From NCBI GenBank assembly GCA_021904315.1, contig CM038915.1, positions 10,974,001 through 11,038,000 of the forward strand: a stretch of 64,000 nt of DNA. The letters are read 5' to 3'. The stretch comes from Sphagnum magellanicum. Its lineage: Eukaryota > Streptophyta > Sphagnopsida > Sphagnales > Sphagnaceae. Made by a program: the position numbers and the translations under genes. The notes below the pieces were generated by a model, which saw only the letters and a list, made by a program, of their open reading frames with translations, ran no database searches and was not told where the DNA came from. Shown here one piece after another: positions 12,001 to 25,458 of this stretch (within the stretch, counting starts at the first letter, position 1; every line of letters begins with the position of its first letter).

Positions 12001-14760
12001 TAATGATGTGAAAAAACTTTCATCTAGCCTAAAACTTCAAAATTTCTTCTAGCAAATACATTATGCTTTCTCATGTTATAGCAAAACAATGATATCAAAA
12101 CAACTCCAAGCCTCACAATTAGTTGTGACCAATCTTGTCATAGGATCCACATAGTGATGGTTTCATTATTGGCCAATTTTTAGACAACTCCATGTGCATG
12201 ATGTCACAATAGCTGATCAAAACCTTAGAAATATGGAAATGATTCAAGTCTTTTATTTAAATATATGAACTTTGAGCAATCAACAAGGTCAATTTCCAAC
12301 TATGTTGAACTTGCATACTTGCAATTAGTAAAAGGTGATTTGTTGTTGTATTGTTCAAATAAATTACACATCATGTGCCATTTTAAAAACCATCTCCATA
12401 GAATTCACATCACATTAGTTGTGTTGATGATGAACATGGTGGGCAAGATGTTAAAAATTTGATAATAAACCCCAAACTTTAGTTTAATGTTACCCTTTGG
12501 TTTTAGTTTAAGGAATTATTTTTACTTTGATTTGATAGAACCTTGGGTTTGATTCCAAATCTAATATTCACATTTGAAGACTCTTGGTTTCTAGTTCTTT
12601 AACAAATATTCTTAGGTGGCTTCATTTCCTAATTGGATTTGGTTCTACCTACTTACCCACAGCCCATAATAAAAAAAATTCAAGTTTTTAGCATTGTACA
12701 ATGAAGGCGTTCGTTTTTTGTGACTTGGTGGCTTGCCAAAAAAAGGTTTGCAGTTTGCAACCTATATTTAAAAGGATTTAATTATTTTTTTAAAACCTTG
12801 AAATTGCCACATTTCAAGGAATTGTTTTTTGAACTTGTCATATTTAGATCATAGGCCTAAGGAGTCATTTCACTTTTATTACCAATGGCAAGCAAAAGAA
12901 AAAGGGGTGCAACTTATTGAAAAAAAATTAAAAATATAATTTATTTAAATGTAAATAGGGTATTGATAATTCATATGAAGAAAATTTTGAGAATACAATT
13001 AAAATATATTTAAAGTATGCTAGGAATATGTCATTATTTCATAGCATATTAAAAAATGTCTTTTTGATTGAGGTGCTTCTTAAAATATACAAGGAGTGAC
13101 CTCCTTAGAACCATAGGTCCTTCTATGTGTCCAATATATATTACCATAATACCTTGGTAGATTCAGCACATGAATGTTGAATAATTAATTTAATTTAAAT
13201 TTCTTAATTAGGCATTTAGGTTTTTAATTTTGAAATTTTTGATAATAAAAAATAAACTTATTGTAAGGTATATCTATTTCAAATAATTTGAATTGTTTTA
13301 GTGAGTAGGTGGACGTCTCTTTAGTATCCTCCCTCTTCAAAACAACCAAAGTTCAAACTTTTACACATCAAACATTTTTTTCAAAATTTTAGCAAATTAA
13401 AAAAGAAATTGATAATTTTTTTGGTAGATCAAAAAATAACATAATTTATGCTAAAATTGCCAAGATATGGCAATGTATAATAGGGTTTGAAAATATAATT
13501 TTTCTTTTCTCTTAGGGCTCTAACCAAATTTGGCTAAGTCCACTTGCAGATGATCATTGGTCCACCTACTTCATAAACTTGAAAAAACAAACCTTGTGTA
13601 AAAACAACAAAAAGTGACCACTTATATCAACTATGCATACCAAAAGAAAAAAGATTGCATACTTGAAACATGTTCCAAAAATACCAATTACATTCTTAAT
13701 GATGAACCCCCACTTCACCTTGAAATTCAATATCTAGAAAAATGATTTTCTCCCCTTCAAACTAACAACATGTCCAACCCCTATTGAAAAACAATAAAAA
13801 AATACAAATTAAAAAATAGAAATTATACTTTATTTTTTAGAAAATCAAAAATTAAAACTTATATTAAATGGGTTTTGGGTGTATGCCCTATTGAATGGTT
13901 CAATTCTATGACAATCTTTTTTGTTTTTTTGCAATATTCATTTTATCTCAATGTTTCTTAGGAGAACATAAAATATATTTTTTCATTATTATTTTTCGTT
14001 TTTTCACATGTCATTATGTTATATTTCAAACATTGTTCCTTACTTTTATTTTTATGCGAATAATTAAAACTACAAATGAAAAAATGAGGTTTGTAAGTTT
14101 TTTGATAATTTAGTTCAAAAAAGAATTCAAGAATATATATAATTTAAATATTATAATATTGGCACATAATCAAAAGTAACATTATAATCATAATTAGTCA
14201 CATCTAGATGATTGATTTTAATCACATTTAGTCATGAATGAGTGCAAGGTTGAGTGGATGAAAGAGAGGCAGACAAAAGAGAGGTGGATAAAAACATGTA
14301 AATCCATTTGGGTAACATTTCCTTTGTATTTTTTTCAAATGTCAGGATGACTATGTATTTGAGTAGCAACAATCCATTGATTTAAAATAACATTTTTCCA
14401 CCTATGTTCAAACCACTTAAAAAATCATTGTTTTGTACATGTGTGCACAAGTCTAGCATAATAATATATTGTTTCCAACATGATGTAGACTTGTAAACAA
14501 TCATTGTTTTTAATGATTTAAAAAGTTCATAAAGAATAACATAAAATTGACATGATGTGAAATTGATACTTGCCTCCATTGAAATATTAAAGTTATTCAT
14601 AAAGTGGTGCCCAATTGGGCCCTACTTTTGCCTTGTTTTTGCTCTCTTGTTTCTTATTTCGTGTTAATCATAATGTGACTAGATAGGGATACAAATTAAC
14701 AAACCCCATGATGGCATCCCCAAATTGGGCGCATCAACTTATTTTTTCCACACATGGGCT
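12001..14760. other. AT-rich spacer, no gene recognised
   Basis: Nothing coding was recognised. A copy of a short dispersed repeat with the core CCAAATTTGGCTAA lies at about 13521-13560; other copies are near 23391 and 29568. Confidence 0.55.
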
Positions 14761-15420
14761 ACCCACCTCTAACATATGATATAGGGGCTAAATATTTGGG
14801 CTATGGATAAAGGGTTAGGATTTTATGGGTTTAAGGTGCTAAGGGGCTATTGGCTATGGTTATTGGATATTGGTTATGGATATTACACTAGGGCTATTAT
14901 GGTTATGACTATTGATTATTGGTTATGGCTATGGTCATTGCTCATGGTTATGGCTACTGTTTATGGCCATTAGTGATTGGCTATTGGTTATTGGTTATTT
15001 TAAGATTTAGGTTTGGGCCTTATAAAATTTAATTTTTAATGGTTAGGGGTTAGTTTTCAAAGGTAAATATTTGAGGTTTTAAGGTTTAATTTTTAGGGTG
15101 GTTTAAATTTGGGCTTTTTGGGGTGAGATTTTTTGGGTTGTGTAGTTTAAGGTTAAGGTTTAAACTTGTAATTTTCGGTTTAGATTTGGGCATTTTTAGG
15201 TCTGAATTTTAGGGTTGGGCTTTATGATTAAAGAATTGTAATTTTAGGGTTTAGGGTCTAGTTTTTAGAGTTGATGTTTTGGCTTTTTAAAGGCTAATTT
15301 TTGGGTTGAAGGGGTTAGTTCTAGGGTTATGGTTTTAAAAGTATGGTTTGATTTTTAAATTTTAGGGTTATGGTTTAAGGTGATAGGGTTTTAAATATGG
15401 CTTGTCCTTGTGTACAAATT
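14761..15420. repeat. Degenerate GGTTATGGCTATT array running into telomere-like TTTAGGG sequence
   Basis: From about 14800 to 15000 words such as GGTTATGG, CTATTGG and GGATATTGG alternate in a degenerate short-period array. From about 15000 to 15400 the sequence becomes variants of TTTAGGG/GGTTTAGG, for example TTAGGGTTTAGGGTC and GGGTTAGTT. It is only similar to plant telomere repeat and contains no long perfect array. It stops shortly before the Harbinger transposase remnant. Confidence 0.75.
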
Positions 15421-15668
15421 GAAGTTAAAACATTAAAATTTGTAATTAAAATTAAGAAACATAACCATGGAATAAGGTTAATGATGAAAGTATTGTTAAA
15501 GATGTTAGTTTAAAGTTCATGTTTTTGTGTATGTATAATGAATGGGTTGAAAATCAGCCCAAAAGGGTGGCTTTAGATGTAAGGTAAGTTACAACCTAGG
15601 ATGTAGATTAAGATTCCCATGTGGATTATATAGGGAGGATACGTTCCTTCTTCTCTTGCCTTGAGGAT

Positions 15669-17480
15669 ATGTTTTCTGCAAGCCCTTCAAATAATTCTTC
15701 TTCAAATGGTGAATTGTGATGATCATTTCACCTCATCTTCAAGTGATGAAGATATCTTGGAAGACATGGATCAAGATAAACTTTTCATTTTTCAAACAAT
15801 GGTAGTGGCAACAACTTTCAATTCTAATGACTTGTTGATTTCACATGAGATGGAGGAGGGGGGCAATTTGTGTGGACCGACTATTGGTGTTTAAGGTGTT
15901 TTAAATATTATAGGAGGCACACCAACATTATTCAAGAGTTTGATGAACTTTACATTGGAGGAATTTGACGAGCTAGCTTCTCAAATGGTTCCTACCATTA
16001 AAGCCAATATAGATGCACATGTGAGCTTCTTTTTTCATATTTATTTTCAATTTTAAGCTAGGTTTGATTTTTAAATTTAAGGTAAGGTTAAGGGCTAAGA
16101 TATGATTTTAAAGGTTAGGGTGGGGTTTACAGGGAAGGCATTTGGGTTTAGTGTTAAGGTTTAAAGTTAAGTTTTTCATTTTTTTTAAAGATTTAATGTT
16201 TAGGGTTTAGGGTTTTTATTTTCAGGTCTGATTTTTTGTAGGGTTTAATGTTTACAAGTTAAAGTTAGGGTTTGTAGGTTTGATTTTTGAGGCTTAAAAA
16301 TAAGGTTTAGTGTTTTGGGTTTAAGGGCAAGGTTTTTAGGTCTAATTTTAGGGTTTAAGGATAGGATTTAACATTTAGGCATTAGGTTAGGACTTTTAGG
16401 TTAGAATTTTAAGGTTAAAAAAATAGGTTTATGGTTTCAAGGGTTAGGGTTAAGGTTTTCAAGTCTATTTTTTAGGGTTTATTGTTAAGGTTCAAATTTT
16501 AGATTTGATTTTTAAGGCTGGGGTTTAAGGTCTTGTTTTTAGGGTTTAAGGTTTAAGTTTAACCATTTTTAGGTCCATTTTAATGCTAGGGTTGAAGTTT
16601 TCAAATCTGATTTTTGTTTTGCATCATAATAGGTGAAATTCTAGTTATATTAAATAGGCTATCAAAATTGATATTTGAATATAGTCTTTTCAACTTCATT
16701 CTCTACATGAAACATAATATGTCACTATGTATGATGCTTTCATGTGGAATTGGTTGAAATTTGCATTATGTGATGATGCATTGTTCATTACAACATGCAT
16801 CAACTATGCACTTGTGGATGAAATTTGATGGGCCTGACACAAAGAAAGCGTGACCTTGGGCATAATTTACAAGAATTGTAAGGGTGTATTAAGTTCATTA
16901 ATGACATTTTGATTCAAATCCATAAGCCTTGGTAGAATGAAGCACATGGTACATGGTTTAATGGGTGAAAAAAATCTATGCAATGAATAGCATGAACATT
17001 TTGGACCATCATGAGTTATTCATCTTCGTAGACATTGGCTATTTTAATTCTTACCATGATGTGAACATTTTATTACGTTAAAATGTTTGTAAAGATTAAC
17101 ATCAATGCTTCACCCATGGGAATGAATATTTTGAATACCTCTCGGGAAATCCAAGCTATATGGGTAAGGAAATTTATTATGGACAAGATAGGGCAATAGA
17201 AGTTGGTGTCAGATGTTGACCATGTTGTAGTGTGAACCTACAAACAAGATGGATGCATGTTTTAGGGTGCAAGTAAAATGGGGCATAGGTGGGTTGAAAA
17301 GAAAATGGATGCACTTCAAGAAAGGTTCAATTCAACAAAAACCAAAATATTTGCTTTTCTTTTGAACCACAATTCTCCTAACCAATGTCCTACACATGAA
17401 ACACATGGACTTCACATACGAGGTCATTAGTGATCAAAATGCTAACACATCTACACATGATTGGGCTAGGGATTCTAACT
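15669..17480 (+). pseudogene. Decayed PIF/Harbinger-type transposase
   Basis: This is a DNA-transposon transposase remnant of the HARBI1-like nuclease family, read in broken frames. The first part (15669-16020) has a Ser/Asp/Glu-rich N-terminus (SSSSDEDILEDM) and ends FTLEEFDELASQMVPTI. The second part (from 16633) has STGEILVILN, then FNFILYMKHN, FITTCINYALVDEI, and KPW..EAHGTWFNG. The DDE-region block HHELFIFVDIGYFNSYHDVN lies at about 17015-17070, NEYFEYLSGNPSYMG at about 17120-17165, and the tail HMDFTYEVISDQN at 17400-17440. Several stops and frameshifts are present, so it is inactive. A GTGAGC donor at 16021 and a TAG acceptor ending at 16632 fit an intron in the position expected between DELAS...PTI and TGE. 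No partner Myb-like ORF or terminal inverted repeats were identified. Confidence 0.85.
16021..16632 (+). repeat. Inferred Harbinger intron made of telomere-like repeats
   Basis: Between the two transposase blocks the DNA is almost entirely degenerate TTTAGGG/GGTTTAAGG words (for example TTTAGGGTTTAGGGTTTTTA at about 16198). It opens with GTGAGC and ends with ATAATAG, which gives a clean join of the two protein blocks. It resembles the telomere-like stretch upstream at 15000-15400. Confidence 0.65.
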
Positions 17481-18330
17481 TTAAGTTCAATTTTGCTCTA
17501 ATCTTTGTTTTAAATCCATCCTTTATGATGACACCTAGCTCTCTACATGTCTTCAATTTATTAATCTTCACTTTATTCAACCTTTCATTGTTTGTTGATT
17601 TCAACCTTGCCACTTAGGAACACATTTTGATTTTCAAAGGTTGTGAATAAGCAAAATGCCATTGTTGCCATGTTCTTAGACTAGTTTTGCAACATTTCCA
17701 CCTTGGTCATCAACTTCTCACCATTATCACTTACAAATGGTGTAGAGTTCCATGAAGCACTAGGATTAATATATGAAAGCTACCACTCCAAAAAAATGAG
17801 ATGATGTGGTTGATGATCTGAATATAGGTGCCCCATCTATCAAACTTTGATGTCTTTTAGGATGTTCCTTATTACATGCCCCTATGCGGCCTTTAAACAT
17901 TCCAATATTGCAATGTTACTCTTTTAAAACCTTTTTCATTGTTATTTCTTGTTTTTAATTTTTTTTCATTTATCGCATAGATCATCTTTCAAAGTCCTTT
18001 CTACAAAAACTAAATCAAGGTAAGTTGCTTTGGTAATATACATAAACTTGATTCCACATAAAAATAATTAGTTGAATCATTTGTTTTTTACCCATTTTGT
18101 AATTTGCAAATTGCAAGTGATAGGAAATTGCCATGGTGCTAAGGTGGAGAGATTCCACAATTTGTTTAAGTACCTTCTTTCTATGAAGGACCTTGGTTTT
18201 GTGCAACGCAACAAACTCAAATTGTTACGTCTTTTACACATCAATCTCCAACTTTGTGCTTGCCTAAAATTCTTCCATTTTTTGGAAACATACACATAGC
18301 CCAAAAAACCATTCATAATCACTATATTGA
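17481..18330. other. AT-rich spacer, no gene recognised
   Basis: Frames of 60-81 codons overlap on both strands at 18015-18322, but none shows a domain. I see nothing else. Confidence 0.5.
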
Positions 18331-18660
18331 ACCAAAACCAAACAAGATACCATTAGAATAGGCATTAGATTTCAAACCAAGATAGTCATTGGATTAACAA
18401 CCAAAATAATCATTGGATTTTAGACCATAACAATAGATAATCATTGGAAATAAGACCAAAATTCATTAAATTTTCCCATGTCAAAACAATAATTGGATTT
18501 TCAATTTCAAAATAAACATTAAATTTTATGTGTCAAGATAGTCATTAAATTTTCCATTTCAAGATAATCACTAAATTTCCCATTTAAAGGTGGCCATTAG
18601 ATTTTCCCATGTCAAAACATTCCTTGGATTTCAAGTCTAACCATAACCATTTTGCAATTA
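18331..18660. repeat. Degenerate tandem array, period about 35 bp
   Basis: The motif CATTGGATTTT / CATTAAATTTTCCCAT preceded by AAGATAAT or CAAAACAAT recurs roughly every 35 bases, about nine times. Copies are strongly diverged, so the array is old. Confidence 0.65.
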
Positions 18661-18829
18661 AACCTATGTTAAACCATTGTTTGTGGGTTTGAGCATAAAT
18701 GGCAAAATGTTGTGACCATCAATATTCATTCAAAAAAACTTATGGTCATTATCTATAGATCTTGGAAGGATTGGTTTTGACCAAGGTCATTTCATTAAAA
18801 GGTGAATGCACACAAATCCACACATAAAT

Positions 18830-19830
18830 GCCTTAAATAAGAATGTGAATAGCTTCAAAGGGTTCATGCCCACAAATAAACACCATTACCAACATCCTAT
18901 GATACCCTAGGAATTAGAGCATACTGAAAAGACCATCAAATGTGCCTATAGGGCTTCAAGTAGTTCATTAACATCAAATATGTCACCACTAGAATCCTAT
19001 AGTACTTTAAGTCCTAATCCATTTTGCACTTCCACCCAAATTAGGCCAAGTGGAAGGAGTTCATCCAAGCCACTAACCTATGGTTGTTTGGTTGACCATT
19101 TTCACTTGAATGTGTGCATAGTGGATTATTAGTGGATTTCATATTGAACTTTTAATGGATTCATGGTTTTAGTGGAAAGTAATCGATTTTAGTGGATGGG
19201 AATGGTGCATGGTGGAATCATAGTGGACACATTTAGATCATTCACGATTCCCACTATGAATGCACGTGGGTGGAATTAAAAGGTTTTTCCCATTCAATGT
19301 TGGGTGGGAATGGATTAGGACCATGTTTTCTAGTAGTGAGCTAGAACATTGTAGGATCATATTAAAAATAACAAAACAATGCATGTAAAGTTTTAAGCTT
19401 AAGAGGTCCATACACATCAAATGAACACTAACACAATATTATGCAAGAACTTCAAAAGCTTTGAAAAGACCATCAAATTTGTTTCTAAGGCTTCAAGAGG
19501 TTCATACACATCAAATTTACACCACCACTAGAATCTACAATACCCTAGGGGTTGGAACATTGAAGGATAACACCAAAAAAATGTTCAAATGTGCTTGTAG
19601 AGTTTCAAGAGGATCATACACATCAATGAACACCACCACAATATTCTTCATACATTCATACCCACAAATAAACATTTGCACTTGAGTTTATAGTACCTTA
19701 GGGGTTGGAGCATTGAAGAATCACATCAAAGACACCTAAACCATAATTATAAAATTTCACAAGGTTCATACACATTAATTAAACGCTAAACCTGAATCTA
19801 AAACACCATCGCATGAATCTATAAAGCCAT
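18830..19830. repeat. Degenerate tandem array, period about 100-150 bp
   Basis: A block with AAGACCATCAAAT, GGCTTCAAGAGGTTCATACA, CACATCAAAT, CACCACTAGAATC and TACCCTAGGGGTTGGA recurs at least five times in the same orientation. Examples of the GTTCATACACATCA segment lie at about 18960, 19402, 19498, 19611 and 19760. Spacing is irregular because of indels. A piece at about 19090-19340 between copies is not repetitive in this way. Confidence 0.65.
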
Positions 19831-21740
19831 GTGAGCACCATAAACATCAAATTAAAAAAGGTCACCAAATTATTTCCATGCACATAATTTGATTTCTTTT
19901 ATAAGTGTTAATTGTTAGCATCATTTTTCATTATCAAGTCACCCATATGCAAACATAATTCCATGTATTTGATTTCAAATTGCAACTAAGTTTTAAGAAA
20001 GCACCTTGGACATCCTTGGGCTACAATCATTCAACAATAAAAGGGATTGTCAACTTTCGCAATATGCATTGATATCATTGATCATATGATATTCAATGAC
20101 ATCATTGATCATGTTACGTTAAATTTTGTTTACTCAATAAAGACACTGCAAAATTGAAGGTTCCATGGGTAAGCAAGTCAAAATATGTTTAATGACAAAG
20201 GCATCCATGAAAGGAAGGAATAGTTGGCTTGGGTTTTCACATGCAATATTGATGTCTATGGGTTGTGACGTCAATTTTTTTTCAAATTTTGGAGTTGTTG
20301 GAGCTTTCTACCTATGATGAATGGGTTTTGGCCTAGATGGTTCCTAAAAATTTAGTCTTCTTAGAATTAATTTTTCAAAACATTTCAAGGATTGTGCAAG
20401 CCATCCAACAATTAGAGTTTGTAAAATCTCATAAACTTTGTGAGCAAATTGACCAAACAAACATAGAAGGTGACCATAATGAAAAGATGAATGCTTAGCA
20501 AAGGGTGCAATTTTCATCTTGACAATTGTAAATGCCTTTAACTCATCTAAAACATTAAATTTTAACACCATTTTCTACCTAGTTGCTAGCCCGACTTTAT
20601 GTAGATATTAAAGTTAATAAATTCAAATTAAGTCCTTAAATTGAGAAATCCAATATTTATAGTACATTTGCCCCATTTGAACCACATTTATATTGCAAAA
20701 TATCTCATAATTTACATTTAGTTTAATCCATTCAACTTTGCATTGACCTTCACATTAATCAATTCAAACAATTCCATTTGGATGTCACATATGTCGTGTG
20801 TACAACATAACATAATGTTATTTTTTTATTACATATTTAATTTTAAAAATAAAAAAACATATTTAATTTTGATATTAATCAAATTGAAAATAATCAATCA
20901 TTTCAAACAAATGAACTTGATTTTAGTCACAATGCCAATAATGAAAAAATCATGTTTTGTAATAGTGGCATAACCAACAATAATGAAAAATAAGATAACT
21001 TATTTTTCATTCATGAAATGAACATCTATTATGTTTTCATCCAAGAAATGATAGGATTGTGGAGATGTTGGGTCAATCAGAGCTAACATCAACACCTTGT
21101 GTTATGAATAGTAGGTCACTAAATTAAATGAAGGTCAAAAGTTATTATGTGGAACCCATGACCTAGTAGCTAATTAGGGCATGGAGATTCTCACTACAAT
21201 TAATTATGATCACATGGTGTTGACACATGTATTCAACAACATTTGAATTACATTTGATTAAAGGATATTATTTGAAATGATGAATTATCAATGTTTGGAC
21301 TTGTGAGTTTTATTCAAAATCCTCTTTTTCAAACGATCCCCAATCCTTACTTGGTTTTGAAAGGGGGGTAAAATGTTCAACCTAAAGGTGTCCTTTGAGT
21401 ATTTAAGCATAATTGACAAGGCTTTTGTTGGTGTGTAAGGTAGACAAGGTATAACCTAGTTAGGGCCTATATAAGGTGTTATCATCAAGCATTGCAAGTA
21501 TTTTGATGAAGAGGATTACAAATATGCATTTAATCGTTGAAACTTTTGTGTGTTGGTGTTTGTCTAAATTGATGATAATAATAGAGATATCCTCAAATTC
21601 AAACCATATCCCATGCTAGATTTCATGTTAAATTTTTCATTTCACCTTGATTTTACATTTTTCCTTAAAGTCCAATAAATAAGGACCCAAACTCAAAATA
21701 AGGCATGAACACATGGGCATTTCCTTGAACTATAACTACA
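19831..21740. other. AT-rich spacer, no gene recognised
   Basis: Frames of up to 76 codons (20344-20571 minus and 20743-20973 plus) show no recognisable motif. Nothing else was seen. Confidence 0.5.
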
Positions 21741-22110
21741 CCTTGTTTATTTATGTACCTCCCCTCTTACCTAGGTGTCTACCTTCTTACCTAAGGGATT
21801 TACATACCTAAGTACCTACCGAGGCTACCTACCTTCCTACCTAGACCCCATCTTACTTACCAACCTAGGCTACATACATAACCCCCCATTCTACCTACCT
21901 TCCTATTTAAATTACCTACCTTTCTATCTAGGCTACATAAGGTACCTATCTATTGCCCACCAACTTATGACTTACTTAGGTTACCTATCTACCCATTTAC
22001 ATACTTAACCACCTAGGGTGCCTACCCACACAAGCTACTTACCTTAGTCACTTTGTACCCACCTATACTACTTATTTGCTTAGGCTATTTAGAACCTAAG
22101 AAAGTTACCT
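21741..22110. repeat. Degenerate CCTA-rich tract
   Basis: Words such as TACCTACC, CTTACCTAGG and CCTACCTTCC follow one another for about 350 bases, giving a Tyr/Leu/Pro-rich artefactual frame (21775-22008). Similar CCTA/TAGG tracts occur at about 6940-7045, 24480-25040 and 34980-35220. Confidence 0.7.
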
Positions 22111-25100
22111 AGAAATGTTTCTTCTACCTCCTTTGGAAACAAGGGATGAAGGACCAAACTAGTTTGATGTCAAAATTAGATGTTATTTTAATTGGGTTAT
22201 GTACCTAATTTTAGCCAAACTAAATGTGTAGATCCCCTAAAAATGTTATTTTAAGGATATCTCAAATATCTATTGCATTTTTTAGCCAAAGGAAAGTTGT
22301 ATTGTAAGGTCTATGTAAATTTTTCAACAAGAGGAGGTTGACGTTTTTTTGGAACTCAAACCATGCTAAGCATGATTAATTGTAGCCCCAAATGTTATAA
22401 ATCACCTCTTAGCAAGCAAGTCATAGTAAAAAGGCACTTGTATCAAGCTAATAATACTCCCTTCCCCATTAGGTCTTTTGGGGTAGGCAAAAATATTTGT
22501 ATTGTCATGACATTTCCATGACTATAAAAACTAAAAAACCAGTTAAGTCCAGATGAAAGAGAGATATTTTAAAACATTTGTTCTTGCTTTTTGTTTTCTA
22601 AGAGCATCTCCATCCCATAATTATAAATTTCCCCAAAAAAAAACTTAAAGTTTACTTATTGGGTGTCCTCACCCCATAAATATGTTAAAAATACACTTTA
22701 AACAATAAAAGACCATTTACATCATTCCATGCGCAAATCATTCTCACTAACCAAAATCATTACAAGAAATTCCTTTTTAAGGTGTCCCTCATGGCACCAA
22801 CATTTTGGTCACATTTAATACACATTAATAAAATTTTCATTATCTTGCCACAAATTTTAAATATCCAAAACTATTGAAGGCTCACAATTGTGAAGGCAGA
22901 ATTTTGCTCACTAGGGAGCAGGGGAACAACTATATGTGCAAATTAGGGAGGAAAGCCTAGGGTTTAGAGTTTAGGGTTTGGCTAACTTGGTTAAGAGCTT
23001 GGTTAACTTCAAATATCACTTATCAAAGACATGCCAAACAAATGATTTGTAATCTCAAACATCAACCTCAAACCATATTTTGTGTCAGTTTTAAAATAAC
23101 CTTAAAAATGACAGATATTGCAATCCCATATTTGAAACAAATTAATCAATCATGTGGCTATGTAGTAAGGCTCAGTTCAAGGTCCCCTCAGGGCAGTGTC
23201 TCTTTTACTGGTGAATTTTCGCCAAATTTTGACCTGAAAACTATGATCTCGACCAGTACAAAGGATTTTTCACCAAAAAAAAAAGACCTAAATTCACCAG
23301 AAAAATTGCCAGATTTTTATGATAAGTTCCAGTAGTTGCCAAGAATTTAGAAGGATTCTGATTTTTTTCTACTCTAGTATGTAGCCAAATTTGGCTAAAA
23401 CATCTTATGGATGATTGCCACTTCAGGTACATCAGAAAATTGGGGAAAAAAAAAATTAAAAAAAAAAAATCCCTAGTTCCTAGCTTCAACCTACCAAGCT
23501 CAGTCCATAGTTCAAAACTTATCAGAGACATTGTCGGACCAACAATTTCAAGGCTAAGCCCCACCTTGGTTTAAATTCTCAAACGCCACCCATGGCATGA
23601 GGGAGATGCCTTACCGATGATTCCTGGGCTGGGTCTCACCTAGGCCTAGGTTCTCCAAGCCCACTCACCCATGGCATGTGTATTATGTTATGTTATGGGT
23701 GGGAACTAAGGGTTCACTTTGCAGTGGCTGGTAAGAAGCTAAGCAAATGCTGCACACATGCGGAAAAGACTAGTGTGAATTTGATCTGACTGCTGCTCAG
23801 TGTTTCTGATTGGGTAATCATAATGATTCGTCCAGGTGGTTCACTATTAGTCCTCCCCAACCTACTGGCTGTTCCAGTTTCAGTTATATGGGCGGGGTTG
23901 CAAAAATGTAAATCACTAAACTTGGATGTGAAAAATATTTTTACAGGGTAACGTACCGAGCACTGCTGGAGATGCAGTAAAGATATTTTGTACTTCACTT
24001 TTTCTGCAATATGCAATCCCAAGGATGTGTAAGAGAAGGCCGAGGGAAATGGGAATCACAATGCTATACCCCAATTTGAAGCATACAGTAAATTTTTTAA
24101 CCATGTTCTTGCTATAATATCATTTCGATGGTGGATTTGCATTAATTTTCTCGGTAGACAAAGTGGTGTGCTTCAATAATGCCAGACAAGTGAATCAGTA
24201 AACAGTGCACTACACCCGTGCTTGTCATGATGTGGGGTGGGGAAATTTAGGGTTGTCTACATGCCCACTTCGGAAAGTGCATGGAAATCGTTCCTTCCCA
24301 ATAAAGTTTGGTTAGTAAAAAACTTTGCATGTGCACATTGGGGACCCTCTTTGTATCATCCATTCAAAAAATCTCCAATACCATACCCAATTGTGTATGA
24401 ACTATGAACCAAAAGAGTTACCAAGGTTGCACCTTAGTAACTTATCATGTAAACCCTCCTACTTCCCCCTCACACTACCGTAGGTGATTACTGAAGTAAG
24501 TAGGGGAGCGATATACATGATTATTATGTAGGTCAATAAGTGGGTAAGGCACTTGTTTATTAGTAGGTGGGTAGATCTGCATGTGGATAGTTTAGTACAT
24601 AGCTAACCACAGTGGTTAGCTACAGTGGTTAGCTATTGGACAGGAATACAATGAAAAAGTGTTTTCTGTTCGCATACTTACCATCCATCTTGCATGTTGC
24701 GCTGATGGGTACTGGTTCACTTTGGTCAAGGTTGTGAGCTCATGTACGCCCTACTGATATCCAAGTGGGGATTTGCTCAGGTCTTGTACAAGTTCCAAAT
24801 TCATATTACCGTGAACCAGCACCCACCAGCTCACCATCCACTGGATGCCCGTTATTACTCAGTTGTGGATGAACCTCAACTAAGTTAATATTTGGTTTCA
24901 CCTCGGTAACCAATTCTGTAAGAAATAGGTCTCATACTTGGTTGGTAGGTAGGAAAATAAGTAAATACTAAGTAAATAGATGGTTTATACATATGTTAAT
25001 GTAATAAGGGCTGTTTTTACTATCTACCTACTAACAGCCTGCTTGTGAGTTGTTAGGGGGGGTAAAAAGAGAGTAACTGAGGTAATTACCATAGTTAGCT

Positions 25101-25340
25101 AAGGAACTGAAACCCAACAGAAAACTGTTCCCTGACCACTTACCATTCATCCTTCATTGTGCACTCATGGGTTCTGGTTCCTTCATGCTTGCAACCACTA
25201 TAGCCAAAGTCACTCAAACTGGTCATTCAAACTGGTCATTGAAAGCTAATTCATTTGAAAAGGAAAATATGAAAAAGTTTGAACTTGGAATTGTCAAGAT
25301 GGACTTGGAATAGAAAGCAATCCAAGTCCAATGTACCATT
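22111..25340. other. Mixed spacer, moderately GC in its right half
   Basis: No gene was recognised. A telomere-like patch (GGGTTTAGAGTTTAGGG) is near 22960. A copy of the CCAAATTTGG dispersed repeat is at 23391-23450. From about 23560 the base composition is less AT-rich. Segments around 24650-24725 and 25118-25190 resemble each other (shared words such as CTTACCAT.CATC and GGGT.CTGGTTC), which suggests an old direct duplication about 465 bp apart. A TAGCTAACCA/TGGTTAGCTA inverted repeat lies at 24600-24622. Confidence 0.5.
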
Positions 25341-25347
25341 TCTCATT

Positions 25348-25458
25348 GAAATTTAATTCAATGAAGAAATACAAATCAACTAGCGAAATTTAATTCAATG
25401 AAGAAATACAAATCAACTAGCGAAATTTAATTCAATGAAGAAATACAAATCAACTAGC
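25348..25458. repeat. Three identical 37-bp tandem copies
   Basis: The 37-bp unit begins GAAATTTAATTCAATGAAGA. It starts at 25348, 25385 and 25422, and the three copies show no differences. The array ends exactly where the left arm of the large foldback begins. Confidence 0.95.

Noticed and set aside
14761-16632. True chromosome end or telomere fusion
   Set aside because: The TTTAGGG words are heavily degenerate, split in two by transposase sequence and surrounded by ordinary spacer.
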